Assembly (NCBI RefSeq): GCF_022682495.2
Contig: NC_071394.1
Span: forward strand, 29,732,470-29,796,469
Direction: 5' to 3'
Source of the DNA: Desmodus rotundus
Lineage: Eukaryota > Chordata > Mammalia > Chiroptera > Phyllostomidae
DNA: 64,000 nt
In this document: positions 1-13,579 of the stretch, piece by piece
How the letters are laid out: every line of letters starts with the position of its first letter
How positions within the stretch are numbered: position 1 is the first letter of the stretch
Made by a program: the position numbers and the translations under genes
Notes under the pieces: model-generated
What the model was told of the DNA's origin: nothing
Databases searched by the model: none
The model's input: the letters and a program-made list of their open reading frames with translations, nothing else

Positions 1-1029
1 ATATTAATTCTATGCATAAAAGACCATTAAGTGCACCAGTCTCGGTTTTAGTAAGAAGTATCACAAACCTGTCCATTTTCTCAGCAAAGAAAAGTTGCGA
101 GACAGCAACTGAACAGATCTAATCGTCGGATTTTTCTCATGTAGGTAAGGTCTGTATCGAACAGCTCTCACGCTCCAACCTGCAGGTGTGGAAATCTCTT
201 ATTCTGAAATCTGAGACCCTCCCTGAAAGAAACACTGCTTTATCTACTAGATGCACACCCTCTAAATGCCTTAAACTAGTGCGACCCAGAGGTCATTAAA
301 GCTCAAAGCAGTAGGTGTTCAATTCACTTCATGGTTTAAACTTAGGTGAGTAACAAAGTCAGAACGTAGAAAACCTCACTATTTATGAACACCCCCAACC
401 CCAGGACCCAACCTTCAGAAAATCAGTCTTTGCACATAACAGCAAAATGCTCACATTGCCTGATATAACATCTGTATCACATCATAGAAAACAAAACTCA
501 GATGATGCTTCTTGTTTCAAGACAAAGGCACATCCAGTCCTGATTTAAATTCAAATGTGCTCTCACTTTTATGGTGATGATTCCAAAGTGTCAAACTGGC
601 TGTAATTTTAGCTTATCTTTCCAGAGGTAACTAAATCAACTATTTTATTACTAACTAACACACATATTAAATGAAATAATTTCTCCCACACACTCGCTTG
701 GAAATGATATACTTGCCCTTAAGATGAACTTTCCAATTCTGGCCTCTGTAGAGCCCAAAGGAACATATAATCCTAGAGCCTGGCCAGACATTATAGGCAT
801 CAAGATCACCTATTGTTTTCCAAAAGAGACAGAACACCACGGGAGCAAATTAGCTTGACATTATCCAGTCTAGTTAGTGGCCAAAATGGGGCCCAAAACT
901 TTGGTCACCTTCCTCTGGGGCCTTTCTAATGCCCTGTAATGACCCGTAACATTACAATGTCAAAGCCATTCAGCTTGGGGTTCAAAAGCATTGGCTCTAG
1001 TTACCTGTTAAATGTTTCTTCTGTGCGAG
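1..1029. other. Unique noncoding sequence
   Basis: AT-rich single-copy-looking sequence. I see no repeat family, no open frame of 60 codons or more, and no promoter-like GC island. Confidence 0.5.
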
Positions 1030-1175
1030 GCATTTTGTGCTAAGTGTGTTTTATAAGCACTGGCACATTTACGAGTAATCATCTCAACAATCTCTACCAC
1101 AAACCAAGGAATTGAGGCTTGCCCAAAGACCCACACACAGCTCAGATCGGGGGGCAGGGGTTCCAGCCCATCTGA
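1030..1175 (-). repeat. MIR SINE fragment
   Basis: The order of segments matches an antisense MIR: a degenerate 'aagcactggcacatttac' block, then an 'accaaggaattgaggcttgcccaaagacc' type block, then a 'cacacagctcagatc' block. It is heavily diverged, as expected of an ancient mammal-wide tRNA-derived SINE. The ends are approximate. Confidence 0.5.
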
Positions 1176-2483
1176 ACTTCAACGCGCGCAGTGAGTGAGT
1201 GTTGGCCGTGCTGTGTCCACTGCCCCCTCCCTTTGCTGGTGATTTGCACATAATCATAAAAAGGCCCCGAGAAGAACAGTAACAGTCATGTCGAACTCTG
1301 CTTGATTCAGCACTTCAAACTTTGGCCATGGAAATTCTCCCCCCAGAATAACTATTTAACATCTTTTAGAATCAGTGTTCTTGGCATCATATGAGAAAAT
1401 TCTGCGTTAGTTAAGAGTTCTTGCTTGAGAGTTTCTTCTCTGCCTAATGTCCTGTAAGTTCCCCATATGGAAGAGGCCTGGAGCCATGTACAGCAAATGT
1501 CATTCATTCATTTTTAGTAGTATCTTCTTTCTGTCAGGTGTCCCTGTGAGCCAAAGATGTAGTAGAAAGAACCTTAGGTTTATCACTAGAAAAACATACT
1601 GTTGTCCTTGAATGAATGAGGTATGACTGATATACAAGTGTATAAGCAAATATTGTTGTATTTACAAACACTTCTTTTAAGGTTTTATTTATAGACAACT
1701 ACCTGTACCTAATCATGTACCAGGCTTACTCTACCATTCTGCATGTAATACATACAAAAGCCAAGGTCCAAGATGAGGTCACACATGAGAAAAAATTCTT
1801 AAATCTTTGAGTAAGAAAGGTCTTTAGCTCAGAACTTCCTCAAAAAGCTACAGTAGGTTCTTAATCAATTACATGGAAAGCTAGGTCTCTTCCTTTAAGA
1901 AAACTTCAGCACACCTTCCTTCTACAGAGTGGGGGTATGAATATAAATTATTCACTGGTGCATATTAGGAAAATAAACCCAATTCTGAAAAAAAAAATCA
2001 GGTTATATGAAGGTAGAATCACATTTGAGTGTGACGTGTGAGGCCAAAGGATAACCAGGCTGCTCATAAAAATGCAAAGTTAAAATAAAATCAAATTAAG
2101 AAAAGTCAAGTCACAGGCAATTGGAGACAGATTTGACTGGTTCTATGAACCTTTTGAAACAAATCGAGGTGGGGCAGGTGACAGGATTTCTACAGTCTAT
2201 ATTCCTTCAAGTCTGAACCAATCATTTGGAAGTCAGCAGAGGTTGGAGTTTCCTGGCGGATGCCTCCCCCTGTGTGGGACTCTCCCTCATCACTTAGAAT
2301 GTACGTTTCTGGAAGAGGGCCCAGACCAGCACCAAGTCTGAGGTTTTCTACATCCCTCCCAGGCCAGTCCCTGTGCTCTAACAGCCTGAGTAGGGTAAAT
2401 GCTCAACAAAAAGCACAGAGGTCACATTTTTCTGAAAGGTTGAACCGAACTGTTAAGCCATTTGGTGAAAGGAAATAATCATA

Positions 2484-3162
2484 TGAGGTCTGTCTAGAAA
2501 CAGTTCAGCCATTGTTAATATAACAATGACAGTTTGCATGACATTGACGTAACCTGGCAGCCCAGGAGAGTGGACTGGAATGCGATACATGAACAATGAC
2601 TACTTCACTGTACTAGACAGTGGGGGCCGTCGATGCTGTTGAGTGAGCATGTGTACTGTGTGGCCGTCACATTGTAAATGACTGAGTGAGTAGAGCAACG
2701 GATCTGCAGCAAATTTTGCATTAAGCTTGACCATTCCTCTGTGGAAACTATTTTGATGATTCAGAAGGCTGCAGCTATGGCCAACTGGTGGCTTCATCAC
2801 AACAATGTGCCCACTCATGCACTACATCCTTTGCAGAGTTTTTTTGTGAAACATCAAATCACCCAGGTGACTCAGCCCCACTACAGCCCAGATTTGGTGT
2901 CCTGAGACTTCTGTCTTTTCCCCAAACTAAAACCACCTTTGAAAAGGAAGAGATTTCAGACCATTGATGAGATTCAGGAAAATACAATGGGACAGCTGAT
3001 GGCTAGCTATTGGGAGAACTGTGTGAGATCCCCAGGTGCCAGCTTTGAAGGGGACTGAGGTATCATTGTCCTATGTACAACGCTTCTTATATCTTGTATC
3101 TTCTTCAATAAATGTCTCTATTTTTCATATTACATGGCTGGATACCTTCTGGACAGATCTTA
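2484..3162 (+). mobile_element. Internally deleted mariner (Tc1/mariner) DNA transposon
   Basis: The element has imperfect terminal inverted repeats of about 35 bp. The left end starts TGAGGTCTGTCTAGAA and the right end, reverse complemented, starts TAAGATCTGTCCAGAA. TA target duplications flank it at 2482-2483 and 3163-3164. One frame is open for 70 codons from 2693 to a TGA at 2903. Its first part resembles the N-terminal helix-turn-helix of mariner transposases (EQR-C-KFC-KL). It then jumps straight to the catalytic segment (NWWLHHNNVPTH, where the family has the second Asp but Asn is seen here). After the stop come the third catalytic Asp region (DFCLFPKLK) and the C-terminal part ending in SFEGD. 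Full-length mariners are about 1.3 kb, so roughly 0.6 kb is missing. It cannot encode an active transposase. Confidence 0.9.
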
Positions 3163-3164
3163 TA

Positions 3165-6100
3165 CTTTTGAAAGAAGTTACCTGGTTACCTCACGTCTGG
3201 GAAAACTAAAAACTAAAACCTAGTTCTCTTACTAGGTCTCTTTAAAAAGGGCAGCCTGGAACTCAGCTTCATAACTAGCTATGAAGAGGACTGCCAGGAA
3301 GGTAAGTATGACCTCAGAAGAAATGGCCAACTCATTAACAACGCCCCCAACGAGCCAGGGAGACACAGCACCAGTCTTTGGAGAACATTTAAATGGCTGA
3401 AAAGCATTTTAAAAAGCAACACTGAGCTAGTGTACTTAACTGTAGAAATTTTCCTCTTTGCATTAAAAAAAAAAAAACTGAATATGGTTCAAAGCAATTA
3501 GATTTCCTAGCCAACAAAGCTCAAGTTAAATCTTTCTTTAATAAAATGCTCAGCACAATAATCAGCATGTTAACAAAAACAACAAAAAGTCTTGCCAAAG
3601 GATCACTTGGCTCATCTAATTATGTATTTATGATTACACAGGATCAATATCATTTTCAGAAAAAGTGCCTCACCGTATTATGTATGTTGGTATAGCTGGT
3701 GCTTCACAATTATTTTTCTTCCTATAATGTTTGTCTGTTGAGTCTCTAGAACAGTAACTGGGCTCAATAAGTGGTTTTTTGAGTAAATTTAAGAGCATCT
3801 CCGGTATGATGACCCAGAAGATCTTACATGCTTATTTAACTGAATACTGCGCCCCTCCTCTCCCCGGCATCACGGTACACAGGACAGGGAGGATACAAGC
3901 CTCCTAGTCCAGTTCCATTTCTCATTAATCTGGAACATGGTAACAATGAACAGCTCTAATCACAGATACTCAATGAGAATATGCTCATCTACCAATAAGC
4001 CTATCGTGGGCACATCACCTACAAACTCCTGTGACCCAAACCCTAGCTTCTTCTGTAAGCCAACATTTCACAAAGTTCTAAGAACCCTTCACTAAATAAA
4101 CTGAGCAGAAAGAAATCTAAACTTTGCCCCCAAATTCCCGACTGACCGTAGACTTTGTACGCTAGAGAAATGACAAAGACAACTATTTCAAAGAAAAAAT
4201 ATCTCGCCTGGAAGGAACTTTCACTTTATGTCATTCTGAAAGTTCTAAAATACTTGAATCACAAAATTCAATCCATAGGTTTTTAAAAAATACTCCTCCT
4301 GAGATGGATTTATTGCTAATACCAAACAAAAACTAGTCTTCTTCCTCTTCTAACAGCAAGTCACCTGGGGGGCGGGGGAGGGTAAAAACCAAAAGCAGAA
4401 TACACCAACAGTTCTTATTTCTGTTTAGGGGGAAGGGTTTGTATTCCTGATCCAGAGAGAGAAGGGAAGCGACCTTTGTCTTGAATTAAATTTGCTGGCA
4501 ACAAAAACAGGGCTCTCTGAAGCAACATATAGGAAAGCAACGCCCGGTACTTCGCGCGGGATTACGTTGAACGCCATGACACAGAAAAGGAAAAAGTTCA
4601 TTACTTACAGATGTGCTCCAAGTCCTGCTTTCTTCCTTTTTTGGAGTATCAAACAGAGGGAAGAAATTTGGAGCCACGTTATTATAAGCATTGCTGCCTC
4701 CCCACCACTCAAACTAGAATATTTCAGTATTTATTTGGCTATCCATAGGACCACAGTTTAGACTAGAGTAAAAATAGAAGCCATATGAGCCTAACCTGAA
4801 AAGTCCCAAGTGCCGGAGAGGGTCAGTATTAATATATTCTAACTGAAATAATGAGATTCTGTTTCCTGGTGGAGTTTGGCAGGAGCGGAGGGGAAAAAAA
4901 GAGATTTGGCATTTATTTCTAATTCAGAAGTGTTGTGTAAAAACTACCACAATGAAACAGACTCCAAGGCAAGTGCAGGAAGCCAACAGACTCTGGTTTA
5001 GATTTAATAATTCACTCTAAGGGTTTTTCAACTGCTATAATTGGAGGCCCCAAGGCACAGCCACCTATATCTCCACCCTATATGGGGGCTGACAGAATGC
5101 CACAGGAAGCCTATGGGACAGGAAAATGGAAAGACCCTAGGTCCAAAGGGCAGACCTTGCCTTCCAGGATTGGTGGATGCAGAGAAAGAACCTGTGCTCC
5201 ACAGCAGCTGATTAACAGAAATGAGCCTGTACTGCAGCGGTCTAAGCTAGCACTGAGACCGCATGTGAATAGGAATATGGACACTTTACTACCGGCCTGT
5301 AACGAGAAGCTTGGACTATTCACTAGACACCAGCTAACAGAAATTGGGATAAACCCTTTGGGGAAGCACTCTAGTAATGCATTTTAAGAAAATCTGAAAT
5401 GTTTTATACCATCTGATCAGAAAGTTCAACTCTCAGGAATTATCCCAAGGAAACAGACTAAAGACAGGCGAAGCTGAGGTGTTGACTACTGCGTTAGAGT
5501 AAAATCAATGAGTATGTCAATTATACCTCAACTGAATAACAGAAAAGATCTCTGAGACAACCCACCTGCCGACTACAGCAGCGTAGCTATCTCAGTCACG
5601 TATGACACACGAACTTTCTCAACATAGCCATTAAACATCATATACCACAGAGCAACAAGAAAAAAGTTTAGACTACACACTACATTTAAAAAGCATAAGC
5701 TACTGTGATATTTTCTAATATCACAACTCTATTAAAATTTCATATCCATTTGACCAAGCATTGAAATGGGTTTGGAAAACAAAGAGAGGAAGGGTGAGGT
5801 GGGCTTGTGAATGCTGTCTTTCCTAAGTGATATTACTGTTACAATTTTTAAAACCACATATAAATATATAAATATATATGGTGCTAAATGTACAGAAAGC
5901 ACAAGACCAGTGAGCCATGGTCACAAATGACCAAGGACCAGCTTCCAGTGTATAAATGGCTTCTGAAAACTTATTAATTCTTTAACAGTAAATGCATTCA
6001 AACAGAGACAGGGGCACTATATTTTTTAAAATCTAAGAAAAGTATCATATAGGTGTATAAATGACAAGCATGAAAAACACTTCATACTTCAGGAAAGTGC

Positions 6101-9100
6101 CACAGAATGACCCAACCGTGCTTGGGCTGCTCCGGATGAATTTCATCTGAAGTCACAGTAAAATGGAAAGTCAATCACAAGATTCTTGGTTCTAAAATTT
6201 CCTGAGTCTAATGACCCATCTCATTAGCTACTCTTTCTTCCTGGCTTATTTAAAGCAAGGAAGCCACTCCGCGTCAAGGTGAGGCTGCCGGGTTTCCCAG
6301 CAGACAAGTGCACTTCCAGCTTGGTCCCAGGCAGCAGCGGCCAAGCCAGCAAGCCCCACAGGTGTTCCGCACTGCTCCCGGTTTTGGGGGCCCTTCCACT
6401 ACACTTACCTCATCTGTGCGTAAGGGGAGCCTCTCACTCTGCCTGTCCTGCTGATTCCAGAGGACCTTTGGGTCGGCACCGTGACTACCTAACCTAGTGG
6501 GGCATTTTCAAAGATGACATTTGCTGCTGGTTCCTTACACGGGGAAGAAACAAAGCTAAGCAGAAGGGGATGATCAAAAGGTGATGAGACCACTGACTTC
6601 AACACTGGAGTCAAACTCTTCTGAACTTTTAATACTCGAAGCCAAGTCACAGTGGGGTCTGTACCATGTGCCCAGAGATTATTCACATTCCTGGTATCTA
6701 CTGGAATAATACCCTGATTCTGCCCAAGACTCACAGCCCCAGGCCCTGGGTTTCTTTTGGTTATATTACAAAGGAATTTTTTAAGTATATTTTATGGGTT
6801 ATGCTATTAGAGTTGCCCCAATTTTCCCCGCCTTTGACCAAACTTTTCAACCAAGTAAAGAAAACAATGAGGGCCAAGCAGCTCTTAAAGAAATTGTTTC
6901 CTTAATGGAGGAACCAGGAAAGGATTTAAAGGTATGAGAACACGTGATGAAATCCATCAGAGACCCTGGATGAAATTCCCCAAGAAATGGAGCCTTCCCG
7001 GGCCTGCAGCACGTGAGGCAGGAGCACGGGTTCCCAGCCACAAGGATGTGCTTCACGTGGGGTGTGCACGCAGTCCCAGGCCCTGTGCCGTCTCTTAGCA
7101 AACGCACTTCAGAAGGTACTTCTCTTAGTGTCGGCATAATTTATTTGCAGGTAACATTCATGGTCTTGCCTAATGAAGAGGAAAGGAGACTTGTGGAGAG
7201 TGATATTTTTTCTACCAACGATGCACTCTTTATTGACTGTGCAAACCAACATGTGGCCAAAGCCTCCAAAGATCCAGAATGGAACCCAATCCGACTCAGC
7301 GCTGCCTGCATCTTCCCGACCCATCAGAACCTCCGTATGAAGACACTGTGCTGACGGAGCCCCGTTCTCTTGTTCTCATGATCTGAGGATGTGGAGTTTG
7401 AGGGGAAAGAGGAAACCGGGAAAGATGGTAAAATTACATGCTCAATTAAAAAATAATATTTAAAAAGCACTTTAGACAATAATTTTTAAAAGAGCAATAC
7501 ATTTTATTATTATTGCCCCCAAATGAGGGGGCGATTCATGGCAATTAAGTGATAATTAAGTCTCAGTTGGAAGATACATTCAAGAGCACCATTTCACAAG
7601 AGACATGACATTTCGTTTTCCAAAATTATGGGGCATAAAGAAAAGCAAATAGCGATGAGTCAAAAACCCATCTGACCACCTGAAGGAACATTCTTTTTCC
7701 TCCAAGTGAATCCAGTAATAACAGCAGCCTACCAGCTGTTTCTGTCAGTTCTGAAGCAAGCCCTACCAAAGGCCTCTGTGGTGATTTGGCATCCAAGGGT
7801 ACCGAATAAAAATTGATGACGGTAAACTGAACACTGTTTTCTAAAAATCCCCACGTCCCCAGGATCTTCCACCCTTTGCAAATTAATGAGTCCTATTCCT
7901 GTGAAGGCCTTCTGTGATACAACCAATGGCAAGGTCTATGTAACCCCCGGCCCCACCCTCAGTCCCTTTGGGATGAAAGCCACCTGGGCTACCTGTTACA
8001 TCTTCATTTCCCAGAGACCACAGAGCCCTACTGAGCATTAAAAACCATGGGAGCCCAGGCCACATTAAAGGTCTCTCACTCGGGCTCTGTCACTTGCTTT
8101 TGGAGATGGGACTGTTTCTAATAGACTTAACTGCTCCAGGCACCCTACCTCCAGAGAGTGCCTCTGCCCAGAGTCAAGTTTATTATTTAACTGGAACAAG
8201 ATCAGCATGCAGTCTGAGAACAACCTGGTCGTGGTGCTCAAGCATTAGATGCCCACGAAGACGCGTTCTCTCCTCTCCGCATGCGTCTCAGGATATGGAG
8301 GCTGGGGAGCTGTCAGCTTCTATTACTCCTCATATCCACAGAACATACCTGCCTCTAGCCAAGGCTCTGGAACAAAGACATACTTCTGACTCTTCTTGCT
8401 GCTTAACCTTACACAGTGCTCGTAGAAAAATAACTTGCCTCTTGCCCCTGCTGCTTTGGAGGCTGAATGACTGCAGCTGCCTGGGTAACCTCGTTGGCAT
8501 GCGAGCCAAACAGCTCCTCACCTAATAGCCTTCCCTCTGCCTGGCTGCCCTGGACCATCGGTGACAGCCACAGTCCCTTCAAGTGGGGACATTGCAGCAC
8601 AGCCCCCATGGAAACCCATTTGGAACTGTTGAAGCTCATACCAAAGAATAATGTTTTTAATACAGATTATTCTTTTAAAATCCTTTACAAAAGCAGCTGT
8701 AATCAATCGTGCTGGGGGCCTCTGTAAAAAGCTGCCACTTGGAAATCACTAATATTGATTCTTTTCCCTTTCATGGCTTTTAAGGAAACAATCCCATGCT
8801 AAGAAACCATAATCAATTTCTCTAGACTTTGCTAACATGAAACAGTATTGACATTAAAACATAGTTTTAAAAATTAAATTAAAACCACAGCAGATATAAG
8901 AAACCCATCCATTATCCTGCCTTTCATTCAAGGGACATGTTTGCTTTTAAAATAAAAGTCGGTTGAACAAATGCAATAATTATTAAATACTGATTAAACC
9001 TCAGCAACTCTTGTAAGGGCTGTTTAGCAGGTGACACGAGCTGAAAGATTAAAGGGAAATCTGTCTTCATTTGAGACCTGGAATTTCCCATTCTTCATTT

Positions 9101-10194
9101 GCAAGATAATATGCGATTTTCTCTGTGCCTATTCTTAGAGAAAACTCTCAATTGTAAGCTTGTGTTTATAGACCGTCAGGGTTCCAAGTGGTCACCTCCT
9201 GACTGAGCTTCCAAATTCCAGAATATTTTAAGTCTTTTCATAGGAATTATAGTAGATATATTATTCTAACAAATTTGCCTTTCCACATTAGGCCTCTTAG
9301 AAACTCAAGCATTTCAAAAGGCGAAAAGTCAATATTTAAAGCTACAATGTGCAAAGAGTATAATTTGGCATTTTCATTTAAATTATATTAAAAACCCGTG
9401 CCAACATCATGAGCCAATTTCCAGATTAGACTTTAAGGAAAAGAACAATTTCATGTAATATCTGTTATCTGTACTTCTGTTTAGGAAAATGAAACCCCAA
9501 GTCTTTATGGAAACGCCATACATAAAATGAATACGGAACTGAAATCTAAGTAGACTGACAGCCCATAATACTTTGTGTCAGCACGTACTTATCACAGGAG
9601 TGAAATTAGGTCTGATCAAATCCAAAGAGCTGGCAAAACAGGGAAAAGGCCAAGAAAATTTATCCCCCATTTGCTTTGTTCCCAATTAAGAGTAATTTCG
9701 ATTCCAAGGCAATGAGCTGCAATTCTTGTGGCAAATATCAGATACTCATTCAGGTTCCACCTTCCTGGCATCCGACAACCACAGGCGTTTACTGAAGGGA
9801 CGGCTATACAATTTGCCAATTTATTAGTTGTGAAGTTTAACTCCCTGTCCACACCCACCCCAACCCCTCAAATTAGAGAAGGCCTCTGCTTTTTCACCAA
9901 ACCAAAGCAGCAAGAGCTGAGTTCTGTAAAACCCCTTAACACTGGCTGATCAAGGGCCTAGCCCTTTGTCCAGCCCTGCCTCCCGGGGCTGTCACACAAG
10001 GAGGATTTCACAGCTTCACTGGCCCCGGCCACCTTTTTATCCCCAGCAAGTTATTTTAAGCAACTTTTCTCCAGCAAACAAATCTCTGGCCTTCCTCTCT
10101 GCCATTGTAAAACTGTCACAGCACAAAACAGTGAAGCGCTGAAACCAGAGTCAGCCTGGTCAACTAATTTCAATTCCGTCCTTCTACTTGAATG
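3165..10194. other. Long repeat-poor noncoding stretch
   Basis: About 7 kb with few recognisable repeats. A possible L2 tail lies near 3725-3795 (ends 'ctcaataagtggttttttgagt'-like). A diverged L1-like patch may lie near 5400-5470. A short AT microsatellite is at about 5858-5880. Several open frames of 60-143 codons occur (for example 7013-7354 and 8094-8525), but none resembles a protein I recognise and none shows convincing splice sites plus coding character. The AT-rich block around 8600-9130 looks more constrained than its surroundings and is discussed as a possible conserved noncoding element. Confidence 0.45.
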
Positions 10195-10202
10195 CTCTAG
10201 AT

Positions 10203-10410
10203 CAAGGCTGTCCAATAAAATTTACTGTGACAACAGAAGTGTCTCACATGTGCCTTGTCCAAAATGAGAGCTGCGAGCTACATATGGCTATTGGGCAGTT
10301 GAAGTGTGGCTAACGCAATAGACCCGATGGTTTTTATTTTATTTTACTTACCTTTAATCAATTTTAATTCAAACAGCCTCCTGTGGCCAGTGGCTACTGT
10401 ATTAGTGCGG
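10203..10410. mobile_element. hAT-Charlie type nonautonomous DNA transposon
   Basis: It begins CAAGGCTGTCCAATAAAAT and near its right end has 'ctcctgtggccagtggctactgtatta'. In between is 'gagctacatatggctattgggcagttgaagtgtggctaa'. This is the mammal-wide hAT family whose ends read CAG-GCTGTCCAATA and whose arms carry 'cacatgtggctagtggctac'. Imperfect 8-bp duplications flank it (ctctagat at 10195-10202, ttctagag at 10411-10418). The right inverted repeat is decayed. I do not assign a MER number. Confidence 0.7.
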
Positions 10411-10689
10411 TTCTAGAGGGAGTGTGTAAACTGCTGTTGGAAACCAAGTCAAAGCCAGCCGCCGCCGCTGGGCCGAACCACTGCAGGGTGGAATTCTCCC
10501 TCCTCAAACAATAACCACCATGAGTAGAAACCGGTGCCTAACAAGGCATTTGCCTTTTCCATCCCAACCCTCCCTTGGCGCTACATACCTGCCAGAAAAA
10601 TTAGGGGTTCAGTCTAACTAGGTCCTTTAACAACTATTTATCAAATACCTACTATGTGTTGAAATGTTCTATCTTTTGTTTAAAAATAA

Positions 10690-11175
10690 AACAGCAAGAC
10701 TTGGGAACAAATAAACAAAATGTGGTATAGTGGACCACCATTCTGGGATGAAATGAAATAAGCTATCAAGCCACCGAAAGATATGGAGGAAACTTAAATG
10801 CATATTATTAAGTGAAAAAAAGTCAGTCTGCAATGGCTACATAATGTATGATTTCAACTGTATGCCATTCTGGAAAAGGCAAAACCATGGAGACGATGCA
10901 AAGACCGGTGGTTGGTTGCCAAGGGCTCAGGGGTAAGGAGGGAGGGGTGAATAGGTGAAGGACGGGGTTTTTAGGACAACAAAACCATCCTGTATAAAAC
11001 TGTAATGATACGCGACATTATGCATTTATCAAAGCCCAGAGAACTGCACAGCACAAAGTGGGAGCCTTAATGCAAACGGTGACCTATAGCTAATAATAAT
11101 GTACCAATATCAGCTCATTAATTACAATATACACAAATGTACATGATAATAACAAATTTCCACAATAAGGGAAAT
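10690..11175 (+). mobile_element. L1M 3' end fragment
   Basis: The sequence follows the 3' untranslated region of old mammalian L1M elements: a 'ggatgaaatgaaataagc...gtatgatttcaactgtatg' block, then 'ggttgccaagggctcagggg', then 'cacaaatgtacatgataataacaaa'. It is noncoding and truncated at the 5' end. Confidence 0.6.
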
Positions 11176-11823
11176 GGAGAGGTTAGACAAGTAAATGGAA
11201 TTCGATACACTATCTGTTCAATTATTCTATAAATTACAGTGTACCAAATAGTAATAAAGTCTATTCTATCATGAAGTCCAAATGCCTGGAAAACTCCTGA
11301 GACCCACCCAAATATTCAGCCCCGAGTTATGCCCCCTGCTGGAGTGACAACAGGTTTTTGGCAAACCAGCACACTAGAGATGGTCCCTGGTCACTGACAA
11401 TGTGTGTGCCCGGCTGCCTCAGCCATTGGCATCAGACTCAATTAGCTTCACCAAATAAATAACCATTCCCGGATTTTCAAAAGATGTAAGCAGCCCATTC
11501 ACAGTGGTGATTCTTATTCATTCATTTCTGCCTCCATTGTTGCCTCAAGCAAGGAAGGAAACTGCCACCGCAGACAGGGAGTGCGGTCTTCTCCGGGTGA
11601 AACGGCTCACTGGTGCACACGCATGACGAGCTGCGCATGCCCCTCCTGAGCTGCCACCATCCCCACAGCGTTCTCGGATGCAGCAATACAGCGCGGGAGA
11701 TCAAAACTCCAGCATACTGTGGTTCAAATGATAAAATGAAACCGACATTCTCGGAATAACGGGGGAAATCTGAATATAGACTGGATATTAGAAAATATTA
11801 TAGAGTCATCACTAACTTTCTTA

Positions 11824-12025
11824 AAAAGATTTTATTTATTTATTTTTAGACAGAGGGGAAGGGATAGAGAAAGAGGGAGAGAAACATCAACGTGTGGTTG
11901 CCTCTCATGCGCCCCCCACTGGGGGCCTGGCCAGCAACCCAGGCATGTGCCCTGACTGGGAATTGAACCGGCAGCCCTTTGATTCACAGGCTGGCGCTCA
12001 ATCCACTGAGCCATACCAGCCAGGG
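11824..12025 (-). mobile_element. VES SINE (bat tRNA-derived)
   Basis: A minus-strand copy, so it reads A/T-rich tail, GA-rich block, B box region, A box region, and ends in CCAGCCAGGGC. Perfect 12-bp target duplications ctaactttctta lie at 11812-11823 and 12026-12037; the last head base C is shared with the duplication. With a perfect duplication and an essentially full-length head, this is the best preserved SINE in the window. The translated frame at 11832-12056 is only the SINE read on its own strand. Confidence 0.95.
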
Positions 12026-12544
12026 CTAACTTTCTTATTATATACGATATTGTCATTGCTCATAGGGGGTGAATGCAGAAGTATTCAGTGATGGGGAGAG
12101 GAGTCTGCTGAAGACCAAAATACAATATGCCAACAATAGTACAACCTCCCAAAATCTATATTAAAAGAGAATAAAGCAAATATGGTAGCATACTACTGAT
12201 TATTGAATATAGGTGGAAGAAACTGTCCTACCTGGTACAGAAGCAGGAGCAGACCATGTATACATGTGTGTGGCTTTAATGGAATTCACATAAGTATTTA
12301 AAAGTTTAAAGAAACAGAATTGAAGGTAAAAATTACAAGCCATGAGTGGCTCAGCTAGTACCACCAGGAAAACAAAACTTTGCCTCCACGAGCAGAGAGT
12401 CAAAGGACGGTTATTAAAAAGTTGTGCCAACAGAACAGCATTCACTCCCACCTCCATCTTCCCCAACCCCTTACTTAAACAAGAGATGGGTGGTGGCACC
12501 AAATCCTAAATTACTAATGTATTATATATTAACATACTAAGAGG

Positions 12545-12630
12545 GCAACTTGAAAATTCAAGCTGTACACTTATGATTTCTGTATTTTTCTAACTATGTT
12601 ATACTTCAGTAAAAGGTTTACTGAAACAGC
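12545..12630 (+). mobile_element. L1M terminal 3' end fragment
   Basis: It has the typical last bases of an L1M 3' end: 'tgtacacttatgatttctg' followed by 'tatgttatacttcagtaaaa'. The fragment is short and the ends are approximate. Confidence 0.5.
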
Positions 12631-12639
12631 ATACATAAA

Positions 12640-13579
12640 CAGAGCAACCTAATCTTAGAGAACGAAGCCTTGTCCCTGGCCACGGCCTTCTCTTTAACGC
12701 AGGTCTGCTTTTATAAGATGCTCAGCAGGTGGATCATGTGGTTCTTTTCCAGGCACACCTGTGTATCTGAGCGTGAAAGTCAAAAGAGATGCCAATTCTC
12801 CAACATCTTCCACAGGCTCTGCCCCTTATGGGAGGAAGGCCAAGAATCTCCACACTTTTCATGAAGGAGAAAGGCTTAGCTTTCTAGTTGTTTAGAACAT
12901 ACATGTAATGGAATAATCTTTTCACACTTCTTGTGTTTTCCAAAGAAGTAAGGCTTAACATGAAGATGGGAGGCGTTAAATGTCTTTCTCACAGAACAGC
13001 AGGCCAAGACTACCCGAGAGCCCTCAAACCTTCCAGAGAAAGCTGCCAGATGACTACGTGATTCTGATCACAGCCGTGCAGGATGCTACAGCCTGGATGC
13101 ATGCATAGCAGGCCTGGCTTTGCTGCTTTTCAGCTAATGGAGATTTTGCACCTGGTAACCACAAACAACTACTCTTAGCTGGTTGCTGCTTGGAGGCAGG
13201 GGTGGGGGTGGGGGAAGCACTGTTGTTTTTGCAGGGAATACATAGGGGTAATTAGGTTTAAATTCTGAATAGCCAAACAGCAGTTCTAGATAAATTCCTG
13301 ATGGGACAGCTGCTGTATACACTTGAATTCAAATAATTCACAAATAAGTTTTCTTGCTGCTTATAAAAGCAGACAACTTATGGCAACAGCGATAGCATTT
13401 CTCTTCAGCCCAAGTTCCCGGGTGCAGACTCCAGGTCTCCTGGTGGCTCAGCTGCCAACCAGGGTCTTCCTCTGAAGAGCCGCTCTGTGTCCAGCCTTGC
13501 CAACCCTCTAGGGAGGTTACAGACTTCAGAGGACCTCAAGTCTAAAGATGCTGGCCATTCTGTACCCACTCTAGCCAAG
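12640..13579. other. Unique noncoding sequence
   Basis: No repeat family or gene recognised. A short G-rich tract (gggtgggggtggggg) lies near 13200. Confidence 0.4.

Noticed and set aside
2600..2818. 72-codon minus-strand frame
   Set aside because: Shadow of the mariner remnant, whose transposase is on the plus strand.
7013..7354. 113-codon frame, possible exon after 'tttatttgcag'
   Set aside because: The AG lies inside the frame, no protein family is recognised, a minus-strand frame overlaps, and no donor-acceptor pair is convincing.
11832..12056. 74-codon minus-strand frame starting inside the SINE
   Set aside because: It is the tRNA-derived SINE read on its own strand. The same kind of frame recurs at 31999-32337 and 50055-50270 in other VES copies.
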